Source: DASQMT01 sp963835735 (lineage in GTDB: Bacteria > Actinomycetota > Thermoleophilia > Solirubrobacterales > Solirubrobacteraceae). From it: DNA of 64,000 nt. A model generated the notes under the pieces. The model saw only the letters and a program-made list of their open reading frames with translations. It was not told where the DNA came from and ran no database searches. Shown here in pieces: positions 44,219-53,752 of this stretch. Position 1 is the first letter of the stretch; each line of letters opens with the position of its first letter. The stretch is from NCBI GenBank assembly GCA_963835735.1, contig CAWIGP010000003.1, positions 124,001 to 188,000 on the forward strand, written 5' to 3'. A program made the translations under genes and the position numbers.

Positions 44219-44220
44219 CT

Positions 44221-45276
44221 TTGGGCTTCTTCTCATACCTCACCGGTTTCGGTGGCCGCGACATGGCCGTGGATCTCGGCACCGCCAACACGCTCGTGTA
44301 CGTCCGCGGCCGCGGCATCGTGCTGTCCGAGCCCTCGGTGGTGGCGATCGACTCGCGCACCGGCGAGGTGCATGCGGTGGGGATCGAGGCGAAGCGCATG
44401 CTCGGCCGCACGCCGGGGACGATCTCCGCGATCCGGCCGCTCAAGGACGGCGTGATCGCCGACTTCGACGTGACCGAGGAGATGCTGCGCCACTTCATCC
44501 AGAAGGTGCACCAGAACCGCTGGGCGCACCCGCGCGTCGTGGTCTGTGTGCCCTCCGGTGTGACCGGCGTGGAGAAGCGCGCGGTCGAGGAGGCGTGCCT
44601 GTCGGCCGGCGCGCGCCAGGCCTACCTGATCGAGGAGCCGATGGCCGCGGCGATCGGCGCCGGCCTGCCGGTCGGCGAGCCGACCGGCAACATGGTCGTC
44701 GACATCGGCGGCGGCACGTCGGAGGTCGCGGTGATCTCGCTCGGGGGGATCGTCGTCTCGCAGTCGATCCGGGTCGGCGGCGACGAGCTCGACGAGGCGA
44801 TCATCAACTACGTCAAGAAGGAGTACAAGCTCCTGATCGGCCAGCAGACCGCCGAGGAGGTCAAGCTCGAGATCGGCTCGGCCTACCCGCTCGAGGAGGA
44901 GGTCCAGGCCGAGATCCGCGGGCGCGATCTCGTCTCCGGCCTGCCGAAGACCGTCGTGCTCACGTCGGAGGAGGTGCGGGCCGCGCTCGAGGAGCCGCTC
45001 GTGCAGATCATCGACGCGATCAAGGAGACGCTCGACCGCACGCCGCCCGAGCTCGCCTCGGACATCATGGACCGCGGGATCATGCTGGCCGGCGGCGGGT
45101 CGCTGCTGCAAGGGCTCGACGAGCGGCTGCGCGACGAGACGCAGATGCCCGCTCATCGGGCCGAATCGCCGCTCACTTGCGTCGCGGTCGGATCGGGGCG
45201 CTCGCTCGAGGAGTTCGAGGCGATCCACCGCTCCGCGCGCAACAGCCGCAACAACCGCCGGACCGTCCGCCGCTAG
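44221..45276 (+). CDS. mreB: Rod shape-determining protein MreB
   Basis: Actin-like ATPase of 351 residues that positions the lateral wall synthesis machinery. Phosphate-binding motifs are AVDLGTANTLVYVRGRG (phosphate 1), VVDIGGGTSEVAVISLGG (phosphate 2) and IMLAGGGSLLQGLDERL (adenosine motif). VVCVPSGVTGVEKRAVEEA is also conserved. The start is TTG 44221 (GFFSYLTGFGGRDMAVDLG); a Met at residue 15 is an alternative start. It heads the rod-shape cluster. The C-terminal Arg/Asn-rich tail (NSRNNRRTVRR) is unusual but short. Confidence 0.96.
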   Translation: MGFFSYLTGFGGRDMAVDLGTANTLVYVRGRGIVLSEPSVVAIDSRTGEVHAVGIEAKRMLGRTPGTISAIRPLKDGVIADFDVTEEMLRHFIQKVHQNRWAHPRVVVCVPSGVTGVEKRAVEEACLSAGARQAYLIEEPMAAAIGAGLPVGEPTGNMVVDIGGGTSEVAVISLGGIVVSQSIRVGGDELDEAIINYVKKEYKLLIGQQTAEEVKLEIGSAYPLEEEVQAEIRGRDLVSGLPKTVVLTSEEVRAALEEPLVQIIDAIKETLDRTPPELASDIMDRGIMLAGGGSLLQGLDERLRDETQMPAHRAESPLTCVAVGSGRSLEEFEAIHRSARNSRNNRRTVRR

Positions 45277-45300
45277 GCTGTTCGGCCGGGCCGTGCGCTC

Positions 45301-45320
45301 GCCGCTTGCGGCGGTAGCCT
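45301..45320 (+). promoter_or_regulatory. Short hairpin and possible mreC promoter
   Basis: GCCGC-TT-GCGGC (45301-45312) after mreB and TAGCCT (45315-45320), a possible -10 box, lie in the 75-base gap before mreC. GAGGAG at 45334-45339 is a ribosome-binding site. They suggest that mreC can be transcribed separately. Confidence 0.3.
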
Positions 45321-45351
45321 CCTCTCCGCTGGCCCGAGGAGTCTCTGGACG

Positions 45352-46230
45352 ATGTACGACAAACAGGTGCGACGTCGCCGTGCGGTCCTGTTCGCGCTCG
45401 TCGTGTGCTGCCTGATCCTGCTCACGGCGTACTTCGGCGAGTCCTCGGGCGGGCCGCTGCGATCGGTCCAGACCGGCGCGATGGAGGTCGTCGCCCCGGT
45501 GCAGGAGGGAACCAACCGCGCGCTCAAGCCTGTACGCGACCTGTTCGGCTGGTTCGGCGACACCTGGGATGCCAAGGACGAGCGCGACAAGCTCGAGGCC
45601 GAGCGCGACCAGCTGCGCCGGGAAGTCGCGCGCCTGCAGCTGATCGAGAACGAGAACGCCGAGCTGCGCGACATGGTCGACTACGCGCGCGGCAACGGGC
45701 TCGACGCCTACGAGCCGGTCACCGCGCGCGTGTACAGCCGCTCGAACTCGTCGTGGTACTCCACGATCGAGATCAACAAGGGCTCGAGCGACGGCGTCGC
45801 GGTCAACCAGCCGGTGATCAACGGCAAGGGCCTGGTCGGCAAGGTCAAGACGGTCTCCGACGGCAACGCGGTCGTGATGCTGCTCAGCGACTCCGAGTTC
45901 GGCGTCTCCGCGCTCGCCGCCCAGGCCGACCAACCCGGCTCGATCCTGCCGGTGGCGGGCTCGCCCGGCGACCTGCTGCTCGACCTTGTGCCCGACGCGA
46001 AGGAGATCCGCAAGGGCGATCGGATCGTCACCGCCGGGACGGTCTCCGACCGGCTCCCGTCGCCGTTCCCGGAGGGGATCCTGATCGGCACGGTCAAGCG
46101 GATCGACGGCGAGGGCGAGCTGGATCGCACGATCCACGTGGCGCCCGCCGCCGACCTGCGCAGCCTCGACTTCGTGCAGGTGCTGACCAAGCCCGCGTCC
46201 GACCTGCGCGCCTCGACCGGTACGCCGTGA
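45352..46230 (+). CDS. mreC: Rod shape-determining protein MreC
   Basis: Bitopic protein of 292 residues linking MreB inside to the wall synthases outside. A short basic N-terminus (YDKQVRRRRAVL) precedes one helix (FALVVCCLILLTAYFG). A coiled coil (KLEAERDQLRREVARLQLIE, about 80-110) and two beta-barrels follow; ARVYSRSNSSWYSTIEINKG and GVAVNQPVINGKGLVGKV are typical. VSALAAQADQPG and GDRIVTAGTVSDRLPSPFPEG complete the family pattern. Its stop overlaps the mreD GTG. Confidence 0.95.
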   Translation: MYDKQVRRRRAVLFALVVCCLILLTAYFGESSGGPLRSVQTGAMEVVAPVQEGTNRALKPVRDLFGWFGDTWDAKDERDKLEAERDQLRREVARLQLIENENAELRDMVDYARGNGLDAYEPVTARVYSRSNSSWYSTIEINKGSSDGVAVNQPVINGKGLVGKVKTVSDGNAVVMLLSDSEFGVSALAAQADQPGSILPVAGSPGDLLLDLVPDAKEIRKGDRIVTAGTVSDRLPSPFPEGILIGTVKRIDGEGELDRTIHVAPAADLRSLDFVQVLTKPASDLRASTGTP

Positions 46231-46793
46231 CCTGGAGCGCCGCCGCAGTCGCCCGCCTCTTCGCCATCGGCGTCGTCGGCGGGATCCTCCAGCTGACCAC
46301 GGTCTCGCAGGTCGCGATCTTCGGCGTGCCGGCCGACCTCTCGCCGCTGCTGGCCGCGACGGTCGGGTTGCTGTGCGGCTCGATCGCCGGCGCGTCGTTC
46401 GGCTTCGGCCTCGGCCTGTTCATGGACACGCTGCTGGCCCAGACGCTCGGCGTCACGTCGCTCGTCCTGCTCGCCACCGGCTACGCCGCCGGGCGGCTGC
46501 GTGAGCTGCGCGACCCGGCGCACGCGCTGATCCCGGTCGCCGTCGGCGCCGCCGCCACCGCCGCGGCCGCGATCGGCTTCACGATCCTGCAGCTGCTGCT
46601 GGGGGTCGACGCGCCGGTCTCGCTGATGCTGATCCGCCAGATCCTGCTCGTGATCGTGCTCAACACGCTGATCGCGATGCCCGTCTACCTGGCGTGCCGC
46701 CGGGTGCTCGCCCCGTTCCTGCCCGACGATCCGCGCCGCCGCCGCCGGCGCGCCTACACAACGGGCGGCCTGAGCCCGCTCAGCCGCGCGTAG
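46227..46793 (+). CDS. mreD: Rod shape-determining protein MreD
   Basis: Integral membrane protein of 188 residues with five to six helices, for example LFAIGVVGGILQLTTVSQVA and ILLVIVLNTLIAMPVYLACR. The pattern DLSPLLAATVGLLCGSIAGA and FGFGLGLFMDTLLAQTLGVT (a small helix with Asp) is typical of MreD. The GTG start lies within the mreC stop (GTGA); the C-terminal tail is Arg-rich (PDDPRRRRRRAY). The gene ends three bases before mrdA. It is part of the elongasome with MreC, PBP2 and RodA. Confidence 0.93.
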   Translation: MTWSAAAVARLFAIGVVGGILQLTTVSQVAIFGVPADLSPLLAATVGLLCGSIAGASFGFGLGLFMDTLLAQTLGVTSLVLLATGYAAGRLRELRDPAHALIPVAVGAAATAAAAIGFTILQLLLGVDAPVSLMLIRQILLVIVLNTLIAMPVYLACRRVLAPFLPDDPRRRRRRAYTTGGLSPLSRA

Positions 46794-46795
46794 AG

Positions 46796-48968
46796 ATGCC
46801 GCCGCAGCTGGAAGAACGGAGGCCGGCGATCACGCCGCAGCTCGCGCTGCGGGTCGCCGTGCTCGGCGGCGTCGCGTTCGTCGCGTTCGCGGTGATCTTC
46901 TTCCGCCTCTGGTTCCTGCAGGTCCTGACCGGCGACGATTACGTCAGCCAGGCGCGCGAGAACCGCGTGCGCAAGGTCAAGATCGAGGCGCCGCGGGGCA
47001 ACATCATCGACCGCAACGGCAAGACGCTGGTCAAGACGCGCGCCGCGCCGGTCGTGCAGATCCTGCCGAACTCGATCCCGGACACCGAACGCGAGGTCGC
47101 CGACAGCTACCGCGAGGCGCTCGCCGCCGTCGAGGGCCGGCGGCGCGACGCCAAGCAGGACCTGCGCGACCTCGAGCGCCGGCTGCGCGCCGACGGGCGC
47201 AAGTCCACGCGCGCGGAGCGCAGGCTGCGGCGCGACCTGCAGCGGCAGCTCGACGCGCGCCGAGCACGTGCGCGTGGGTCCGATCCCGGCGGGCGAGCCG
47301 GCACTGCGCTCGCTCTACCGCCGGCTGGGCGTAGTGATCGATCTCGACCCGAAGGTGATCCACCGGCGCGTGATCCAGGGCATCGCCGACCAGCCGGGCG
47401 CGAACGTGACGATCAAGACCGACGTCTCGGCGCCCGCGTTCAACTACCTGCTCGAGCACCGCGAGAACTTCCCCGGCATCGTGGTCGAGAAGCGCTATCT
47501 GCGCAATTACCCGTTCAAGACGCTCGGCGCGCAGCTGTTCGGCACGCTGCGAGAGATCTCGCCCGAGGAGCTCGGGACGGAGGAGTACCGCGGCGTCAGC
47601 CAGGGCACGCGGATCGGCAAGGACGGGATCGAGGAGACCTACGACAAGTACCTGCGCGGTACCGACGGGTTCACGCGCGTGATCGTGAACTCGTCCGGCA
47701 ATCGCGACGACAGCCGCCGCACCACGCGCACCGATCCGATCCAGGGCCGGCAGCTGCGGCTCACGCTCGACCTCGGGCTCCAGCGCGCCGCGCAGGGCGC
47801 GGTCGCCCGCGCCGTCGAGGCCGCGCAGGGCAACGGCAATCCGGCCGACGCGGGCGCGTACGTGGCGATGGATCCGCGCGACGGCGAGGTGCTCGCGCTC
47901 GGGTCGTTCCCGAGCTTCGACGCGAACGTCTTCGCCAAGCCGATCGACCAGCAGACCTACGACGAGCTCAACTCCGAGGAGAACGGGGCGCCGCTGTTCA
48001 ACCGCGCTATCTCCGCGGGCTATCCGACCGGCTCGACGTTCAAGCCGATCACCGCGTTCGCGGCGCTCGACGAGGGCATCATCACGCCGAGCACGCCGCT
48101 GTCGGATCCCGGCGTGTTCAGGTACGGCCTGCGCGAGTTCAAGAACGCGGGTGACGCGGTGTACGGCACGCTCGCGCTGCCGCGCGCGCTGCAGGTCTCC
48201 TCGGACGTGTTCTTCTACCAGCTGGGGGCCGCTGCGAACGAGCGCGGCCCGGTGATCCAGGACTGGGCGCGCCGGCTCAGCTTCGGCAAGCCGACAGGGA
48301 TCGACCTGCCGGGCGAGTACGGCGGGCTCGTGCCCGACAGCAAGTGGCGCGACTCCGAGTTCGCGAAGTACGAGCGCTGCCGCAAGAAGGAGAAGCTCGG
48401 CTACCAGTCGCAGGAGGCGCTGTTCGCGTGCGGCGGGATCGACCGTGGCTGGAGCGGCGGCGACAACGTGAACCTGTCCGTCGGCCAGGGCGACCTGCAG
48501 GCAACGCCGCTGCAACTGGCGGTCGCGTACGCGGCGATCGCCAACGGCGGGCGCGTCATCACGCCGCATCTCGGCCAGCAGGTCGAGGACGGCGCGGGCC
48601 GCCAGCTCGAGGACATCCGCAAGCCCGCCAAGCGCCGCGCCGAGTTCGACCCCGGCGCGCTCAGCGCTGTCCGCGAGGGCCTGCGCGCGGCCGCGATGGA
48701 GTCGGGCGGCACGTCGGCCGACGTGTTCGCGGGCTTCCCCTACACGGTCTACGGCAAGACCGGCACGGCCGAGCGCGGGCTCAATCCCGACCAGTCGTGG
48801 TACGCGTGCTTCGTCGACGACCCGGTCAAGCCGATCGTCGTCGTCGTCACGGTCGAGAAGGGCGGCTTCGGCGCCGAGGCCGCCGCGCCGGCTGCGCGGC
48901 TGATCCTGTCGAAGTGGTTCGGCGTCAAGGACGGCGACTTCCACGCGGGGACGAGCGCGACCCGATGA
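46796..48968 (+). CDS. mrdA: Penicillin-binding protein 2 (peptidoglycan transpeptidase), frameshift near 47260
   Basis: Class B penicillin-binding protein of about 724 residues. A basic N-terminus and one helix (VAVLGGVAFVAFAVIFFRLW) are followed by the dimerisation/pedestal domain (RVRKVKIEAPRGNIIDRNG) with a coiled region rich in Arg. The transpeptidase domain contains the catalytic PTGSTFKPITAFAAL (STFK), SSDVFFYQLGA (SxN-type) and YGKTGTAERG (KTG). The frame breaks near 47260: a stretch ending RRDLQRQLDAR continues in the +1 frame as EHVRVGPIPAGEPA. One extra base accounts for the 3n+1 span. A real knock-out next to intact mreBCD and rodA is improbable. Confidence 0.94.
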
Positions 48969-48982
48969 TCGTGCTGGATATT

Positions 48983-49040
48983 GGTTTCGCCTGCCAGGCG
49001 AGCGGCTCGTTCCTCGCGCTCGCCTTCGGCGACGTTACAG
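48983..49040 (+). repeat. Structured intergenic element, copy 2 (before rodA)
   Basis: Closest to the consensus: GTTTCGCCTGCCAGGCGA, then GCGGCTCGTTCCTCGC, then CGCCTTCGGCGACGTTACAG. Both hairpins of copy 1 are present. It fills most of the 85-base gap between mrdA and rodA and ends 13 bases before the GTG start. Confidence 0.75.
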
Positions 49041-49053
49041 TGAGCCCCGCCGC

Positions 49054-50253
49054 GTGAGCACCGCGACCCCGATCAAGCCGGCCTCGGACCCGCCGCCGTC
49101 GCTCGCCCCACGCGAGTGGCGGTTGCGGCTCGATCCGCTCCTGCTACTCGCCGCGCTCGGCCTGGTGGCGTGCTCGCTGATCGCTCTGCGGGGCGCCACG
49201 CGCGCCGACGTCCCCGGCGACCCCTACTACTACGTCAGCCGCCAGGCGATCTACGCGGGCGTCGGAGTCGTGCTGATGTACGTGGTCTCGCGAATCGACT
49301 ACTCGCGCTTGCAGGAGCTGCGCTACGCCGCCTACGGCGTGCTGATCGGGCTGCTCCTGCTGGTGCTCGGCGTATCGACCACGACCCGCGGGGCGAACGC
49401 GTGGGTCGAGCTGCCGTTCTTCCGCTTCCAGCCTTCCGAGTTCGGCAAGGTGCTGCTGGTCGTCGCGCTGGCCGGCTTCCTGGTCAGCCGGATGCGGCTG
49501 ATGGGCCGCCAGACGACCGCGCGGATCGTGCTGCTCGGCCTGATCCCGACGATGCTCGTGATGGCCGAGAACGACCTCGGCTCCGCGCTCGTGTACGCCG
49601 TCGGCATCCTCGCCGTGCTGTTCGTCGCGGGGGCGCCGTGGCGGCACTTCGCGGCGCTCGGCGCGCTCGGCGCGGTCTCGCTGGGCATCGTGCTGGCGGG
49701 TGCGCCGGCGCTCGGCGTCGAGGTGCTCAAGCCCTACCAGAAGGACCGCCTGACGTCGTTCCTGGAGCCGTCGGCCGATCCGGCCGACGCCGGCTACCAG
49801 CAGCACCAGGCGCTGATCGCCGTGGGCTCGGGGGAGAAGACCGGCCGCGGCGTCGACAACGCCACTCAGACCGGGCTCGACTTCCTGCCCGAGCACCACA
49901 CGGACTTCATCTTCGCCGTGGTCGGCGAGACCTACGGATTCGCCGGCTGCGCGCTCGTGCTTTCGTTGTACGCGTTATTGATATGGCGCGCGCTCCACAT
50001 CCTGACCATCGCGAAGAATCTCTACGGGGCCTTGCTGGCCGGCGGCATCACCGTGATGCTGCTGTTCCAGCTCTTCGTCAACGTCGGGATGAACGTGGGC
50101 ATAATGCCCATCACGGGCGTCACCGCCCCACTCCTTTCTTACGGCGGGTCATCCATGCTCGCCACCTTCCTGGCCATCGGCCTACTCCAGTCGGTCAACG
50201 CGCAGGCGCGCGAGACCGCTGCGATCAAGGGCCGGGCCACCGTCTTCGAATGA
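49054..50253 (+). CDS. rodA: Rod shape-determining protein RodA (SEDS glycosyltransferase)
   Basis: SEDS-family peptidoglycan polymerase of 399 residues with about ten helices. Conserved sequences are FFRFQPSEFGKVLLVVALAG, MLVMAENDLGSALVYAVG, NATQTGLDFLPEHHTDFIFA and TGVTAPLLSYGGSSMLATF. The ENDLGSA segment carries the acidic residue thought to be catalytic. It works with the PBP2 transpeptidase encoded just upstream. The GTG start is 13 bases after the repeat element. A short Pro-rich N-terminus (KPASDPPPSLAPRE) precedes the first helix. Confidence 0.95.
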   Translation: MSTATPIKPASDPPPSLAPREWRLRLDPLLLLAALGLVACSLIALRGATRADVPGDPYYYVSRQAIYAGVGVVLMYVVSRIDYSRLQELRYAAYGVLIGLLLLVLGVSTTTRGANAWVELPFFRFQPSEFGKVLLVVALAGFLVSRMRLMGRQTTARIVLLGLIPTMLVMAENDLGSALVYAVGILAVLFVAGAPWRHFAALGALGAVSLGIVLAGAPALGVEVLKPYQKDRLTSFLEPSADPADAGYQQHQALIAVGSGEKTGRGVDNATQTGLDFLPEHHTDFIFAVVGETYGFAGCALVLSLYALLIWRALHILTIAKNLYGALLAGGITVMLLFQLFVNVGMNVGIMPITGVTAPLLSYGGSSMLATFLAIGLLQSVNAQARETAAIKGRATVFE

Positions 50254-50262
50254 GGTATCCAA

Positions 50263-52437
50263 GTGAAAAAGCAAGTGCTGGTCACCGTCGACCGGGGGGA
50301 GACCCGGGTCGCGATGCTGGAGGCCGCGGGCGAGGTACCGGCCGCCCGTAGGTCGCGCCGCCGCAAGAAGGGCGGCCTCCCCACCGGCTATCGCGTCGCC
50401 GAGGTCTACTTCGAGCGCCGCGGCGGCCGATCGATCGTCGGCAACATCTACAAGGGCAAGGTCGACAACGTCCTGCCCGGCCTCGAGGCGGCGTTCGTCG
50501 ACTTCGGGGAGGACAAGAACGGCTTCCTGCACGTCGACGAGATCGTGCTGCCGGGTGTCGACCAGGTGAGGCGCGGCCGCGGCAAGGAGAGCGGCCCGCG
50601 CATCACCGAGCTGCTCAAGCCCGGGCAGGAGATCGTCGTGCAGGTGATCAAGGACCCGCTCAAGACCAAGGGCGCGCGGCTCACGATGGAGCTGACGATC
50701 GCCGGCCGCTACATGGTCTACGCGCCGACCGGCGAGGGCGTCGGCGTCTCGCGCCGGCTGGAGGACGCCGAGCGCACGCGGCTGCGGCAGGAGGCCAAGT
50801 CGCTCGACCTCGGCGGCGGCGGCGCGATCATCCGCACGGCCGCGCACGGCGCGTCGCGCGCCGACTTCGAGCGCGAGCTCAGCTACCTGTTCAAGCTCAA
50901 CGAGGTGCTGCAGAAGCGGGTCGCGGAGACGCCCGCGCCCGCGCTCGTGTTCCAGGAGGCCGACCTGTCGGTCCGCGTCGTGCGCGACATCTTCTCCGCG
51001 CACTTCGAGCGCGCGATCGTCGACGACCCCAAGCAGCACCACCGGCTGATCTCGTTCTTCACCCGCACCGCGCCCGAGCTGGTCGACCGCGTCGAGCTGT
51101 GGGAGGAGGACACGCCGCTGTTCGAGGCCTACGGCGTCGACCCGGTGATCGAGGGCATGCTCTCCCGCCGCGTCGACCTGCCCAGCGGCGGCTACCTGAT
51201 GATCGACTACGCCGAGGCGCTCACGGTGATCGACGTCAACACCGGCTCCTACACCGGCAAGGGCAAGACTGCGCGGCTGGAGGACACGATCACGCGCACG
51301 AACCTGGAGGCGGCCGAGGAGGTCGTCAACCAGCTGCGGCTGCGCGACATCGGCGGCATCATCGTCATCGACTTCATCGACATGGCGCGGGCGCGCAACC
51401 GCGACGCCGTGCTGAAGACGCTGCGCAAGGCGCTCGACGAGGACCGCACGAAGACGTTCGTGGTCGAGATCTCGCCGCTCGGGCTGGTCGAGATGACGCG
51501 CCAGAACGTCACCGACGGGGCGCGCGAGATCATGACCAAGGCCTGCCCGACGTGCGGCGGCGAGGGCGTCGTGAAGTCGGAGGAGACGATCGCGATCGAG
51601 GCCGAGCGGCGGCTGCGCGAGCTGGTCGCCGAAGCCGGCGCGGACGCGCCCGAGGCCTACCTCGTGCGCATGAACCCGAAAGTCACGGCCTTCTTCACCG
51701 CCGACGGCGCTCGCATGCTGCACGGACTGGAGGAGGAGACCAACCGCTTCTTCCACTTCACCGGGTCCGAAGGCCTGCCGCTCGACCACTTCGCGATCGT
51801 CGAGGCGGGCGCGCGGGCGCAGATCGAGGAGCAGAGCGTCCCGTTCCGCGAGGGCGAGGAGGTGCACGTCGACATCGTCGAGCCGCACATGTACTCCGAG
51901 GACGACGCGGTGGCGAAGGTCGACGGCTACCTGATCGAGGTCACCGACGCGATCCCGTACGTCGGCGAGAAGATGATGGTCCGGATCGAGCAGGCCGGGC
52001 GAACCGCCGCGCGGGCGGTGCTGACCGGCGAGGTGGCCGAGCAGGCCGCCGCCGCGACGGTCGAGCGGCGCCAGTCGCGCGAGCGGTCGGCCAAGCGTGC
52101 GGCGACCGCGGCGCGGACACGGGCGCGCAGGAAGCCGGTCGAGGCTCCGGCGCCGCCGGAGAGCGAGGAGGTCGAGGCGGTCGAGACGCTCGTCGACGAC
52201 GACTCGGCCGTGCACGCCGGGACCGGCCCGGCGGCTGTCGCGGAGGCCGACGAGGACGCCGCGAAGCCGAGGGGCCGCAGGCGCTCCCGCACGCGCGCCG
52301 CGGCGGACGAGCCGGCGGAGGCGGCCGAGGACGCCACGGACGACGCGGTATCATCGAAGCCTCGGCGCCGTGGCCGCAGAGGCGGACGGCGCCGTTCGCG
52401 TGCGAACGCCGCCGAAGTCTCCGACGCCAGCGAGTGA
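50263..52437 (+). CDS. rng: Ribonuclease E/G family endoribonuclease
   Basis: RNase E/G of 724 residues that processes rRNA and decays mRNA. The S1 RNA-binding domain (about 45-130) has IVGNIYKGKVDNVLPGLEAA and VDFGEDKNGFLHVDE. The catalytic DNase I-like domain has the metal-binding IDVNTGSYTGKG and GGIIVIDFIDM. The zinc-link is reduced to CPTCGGEGVV with a preceding TRQN. A TRAM-like domain (about 555-620) and a long basic, Ala/Glu-rich disordered tail (RRQSRERSAKRAATAAR) end the protein, as in actinobacterial RNase E. GTG start, ten bases after rodA. Confidence 0.93.
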   Translation: MKKQVLVTVDRGETRVAMLEAAGEVPAARRSRRRKKGGLPTGYRVAEVYFERRGGRSIVGNIYKGKVDNVLPGLEAAFVDFGEDKNGFLHVDEIVLPGVDQVRRGRGKESGPRITELLKPGQEIVVQVIKDPLKTKGARLTMELTIAGRYMVYAPTGEGVGVSRRLEDAERTRLRQEAKSLDLGGGGAIIRTAAHGASRADFERELSYLFKLNEVLQKRVAETPAPALVFQEADLSVRVVRDIFSAHFERAIVDDPKQHHRLISFFTRTAPELVDRVELWEEDTPLFEAYGVDPVIEGMLSRRVDLPSGGYLMIDYAEALTVIDVNTGSYTGKGKTARLEDTITRTNLEAAEEVVNQLRLRDIGGIIVIDFIDMARARNRDAVLKTLRKALDEDRTKTFVVEISPLGLVEMTRQNVTDGAREIMTKACPTCGGEGVVKSEETIAIEAERRLRELVAEAGADAPEAYLVRMNPKVTAFFTADGARMLHGLEEETNRFFHFTGSEGLPLDHFAIVEAGARAQIEEQSVPFREGEEVHVDIVEPHMYSEDDAVAKVDGYLIEVTDAIPYVGEKMMVRIEQAGRTAARAVLTGEVAEQAAAATVERRQSRERSAKRAATAARTRARRKPVEAPAPPESEEVEAVETLVDDDSAVHAGTGPAAVAEADEDAAKPRGRRRSRTRAAADEPAEAAEDATDDAVSSKPRRRGRRGGRRRSRANAAEVSDASE

Positions 52438-52446
52438 CCTGAACAA

Positions 52447-52770
52447 ATGCCCGAATCCACCTACGCCGTAGTCCGCACCGGCGGCAAGCAATACCGCGTC
52501 GAGGAGGGCACCACGTTCCTTGTCGAGCGACTGGGCGCCGACGAGGGTGCCACCGTCGACCTCGAGCCGCTGCTGTACGCCAGCGGCGACGAGTCGCTGT
52601 TCGGCGACAAGCTCGGGAAGGTCTCCGTTCAGGCGACCGTGCTCGGCCACGAGCGCGGCCCGAAGCTCCGCATCTTCAAGTTCAAGCCCAAGCGCGGCTA
52701 CAAGCGCACCGCCGGCCACCGGCAGGAGCTCACGCGGCTCCAGGTCACGGGCATCAAGAAGGGGAAGTAG
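52447..52770 (+). CDS. rplU: 50S ribosomal protein L21
   Basis: Ribosomal protein of 107 residues. YAVVRTGGKQYRVEEGTTF at the start, VTVLGHERGPKLRIFKFKPK in the middle (here ATVLGHERGPKL) and GYKRTAGHRQELTRLQVTGI near the end are the classic L21 pattern. It binds 23S rRNA near L20. It is followed by rpmA after five bases, the normal order. Confidence 0.97.
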   Translation: MPESTYAVVRTGGKQYRVEEGTTFLVERLGADEGATVDLEPLLYASGDESLFGDKLGKVSVQATVLGHERGPKLRIFKFKPKRGYKRTAGHRQELTRLQVTGIKKGK

Positions 52771-52775
52771 ACGAG

Positions 52776-53045
52776 ATGGCGCACAAGAAGGGCCTCGGCT
52801 CCAGCCGCAACGGCCGCGACTCCAACGCCAAGCGCCTCGGCGTGAAGGTCTTCGCCGGCGAGGTCGTCAGCGGCGGCGAGATCATCGTCCGCCAGCGCGG
52901 GACCCGCTTCAAGCCGGGCGACGGCGTCGGGATCGGCCGCGACGACACGATCTTCGCGACGACCGCGGGGATCGTGCAGTTCACCGAGGGCCGCCGCGGC
53001 CGGGTGATCTCGGTCGCGCCTAGCTCGGCTGAGCCGTCGGCCTGA
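52776..53045 (+). CDS. rpmA: 50S ribosomal protein L27
   Basis: Ribosomal protein of 89 residues that reaches the peptidyl transferase centre through its N-terminus. AHKKGLGSSRNGRDSNAKRL is the canonical start and shows no cleavable N-terminal extension of the Firmicutes type. RQRGTRFKPGDGVGIGRDDT and FATTAGIVQF follow. The 3' end (APSSAEPSA) overlaps the convergent SDR gene by 26 bases, so the usual continuation to obg is interrupted. Confidence 0.97.
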   Translation: MAHKKGLGSSRNGRDSNAKRLGVKVFAGEVVSGGEIIVRQRGTRFKPGDGVGIGRDDTIFATTAGIVQFTEGRRGRVISVAPSSAEPSA

Positions 53046-53715
53046 CCAGGATCTCGTTCACGTCCACGTGCGGCGGCTGCTGCACCGCGTAGAGCACCGC
53101 GCGGGCGATGTCGTCGGCCTGCAGCGCCTCGATCGTCGGCGGGTTGTCGAAGAACGGCGTGTCGACCGCGCCGGGCTCGATCAGCGTCACGCGTACGCCC
53201 GTGTCGTTGAAATCGAGCCGCGCCGCCTCGCCCATCGCGGTCACCGCGTGCTTGGTGACCGAGTAGAACGAGCCGGGCAGCGCGCGCCGTCCCGCCACCG
53301 ATGACGTGAGCACGAGGTGCCCCTTGGTCGCGACGAGCGCGTCGTACGCGGCGCGGATCGTGAGCGCGGCGCCGTAGACGTTCGTCAGCACCATCTCCTT
53401 CCATTCCTCCGGCGTGCTCGCCTTGAACCCGCGCGCGCCGCCGAAGCCGGCGTTGGCGAAAGCGACGTCGACGCGCCCGAAGGCGTCGATCGCGCGCTGG
53501 ACGAGCGCCTGCTGGTCGCCCCACTCGGTCACGTCGCAGCGGACGGCGAGGGCCTGCCCGTCGAGCTCGGCTGCGAGCTCGCGCAGCGTGTCCTCCGAGC
53601 GCGCGCCGAGCACGAGCCTGTAGCCGGCCTCCGCGGCATGGCGCGCGGTCGCGGCACCGATCCCGCTCGAGGCGCCGGTGATCAGGAAGACCTTGTCGTC
53701 GGGCATCACGGCCAC
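53020..53715 (-). CDS. SDR family oxidoreductase inserted antisense between rpmA and obg
   Basis: Classical SDR of 231 residues. NAD(P) binding is ITGASSGIGAATARHAAEAG; FANAGFGGAR is the NAG motif; Ser and the YxxxK pair are in LTSSVAGRRALPGSFYSVTK. LGARSEDTLRELAAEL has Arg after strand 2, favouring NADP. The substrate is unknown. The gene sits on the opposite strand within a very conserved ribosomal-obg cluster and overlaps the last codons of rpmA by 26 bases. GAGAGGTGG precedes its ATG. Alternative start at the second Met (MPDDKVF). Confidence 0.9.
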   Translation of the reverse strand: MAVMPDDKVFLITGASSGIGAATARHAAEAGYRLVLGARSEDTLRELAAELDGQALAVRCDVTEWGDQQALVQRAIDAFGRVDVAFANAGFGGARGFKASTPEEWKEMVLTNVYGAALTIRAAYDALVATKGHLVLTSSVAGRRALPGSFYSVTKHAVTAMGEAARLDFNDTGVRVTLIEPGAVDTPFFDNPPTIEALQADDIARAVLYAVQQPPHVDVNEILVRPTAQPS

Positions 53716-53752
53716 CTCTCGTCGTCGCGCATCTGCGGCACGATAGAGAGCC

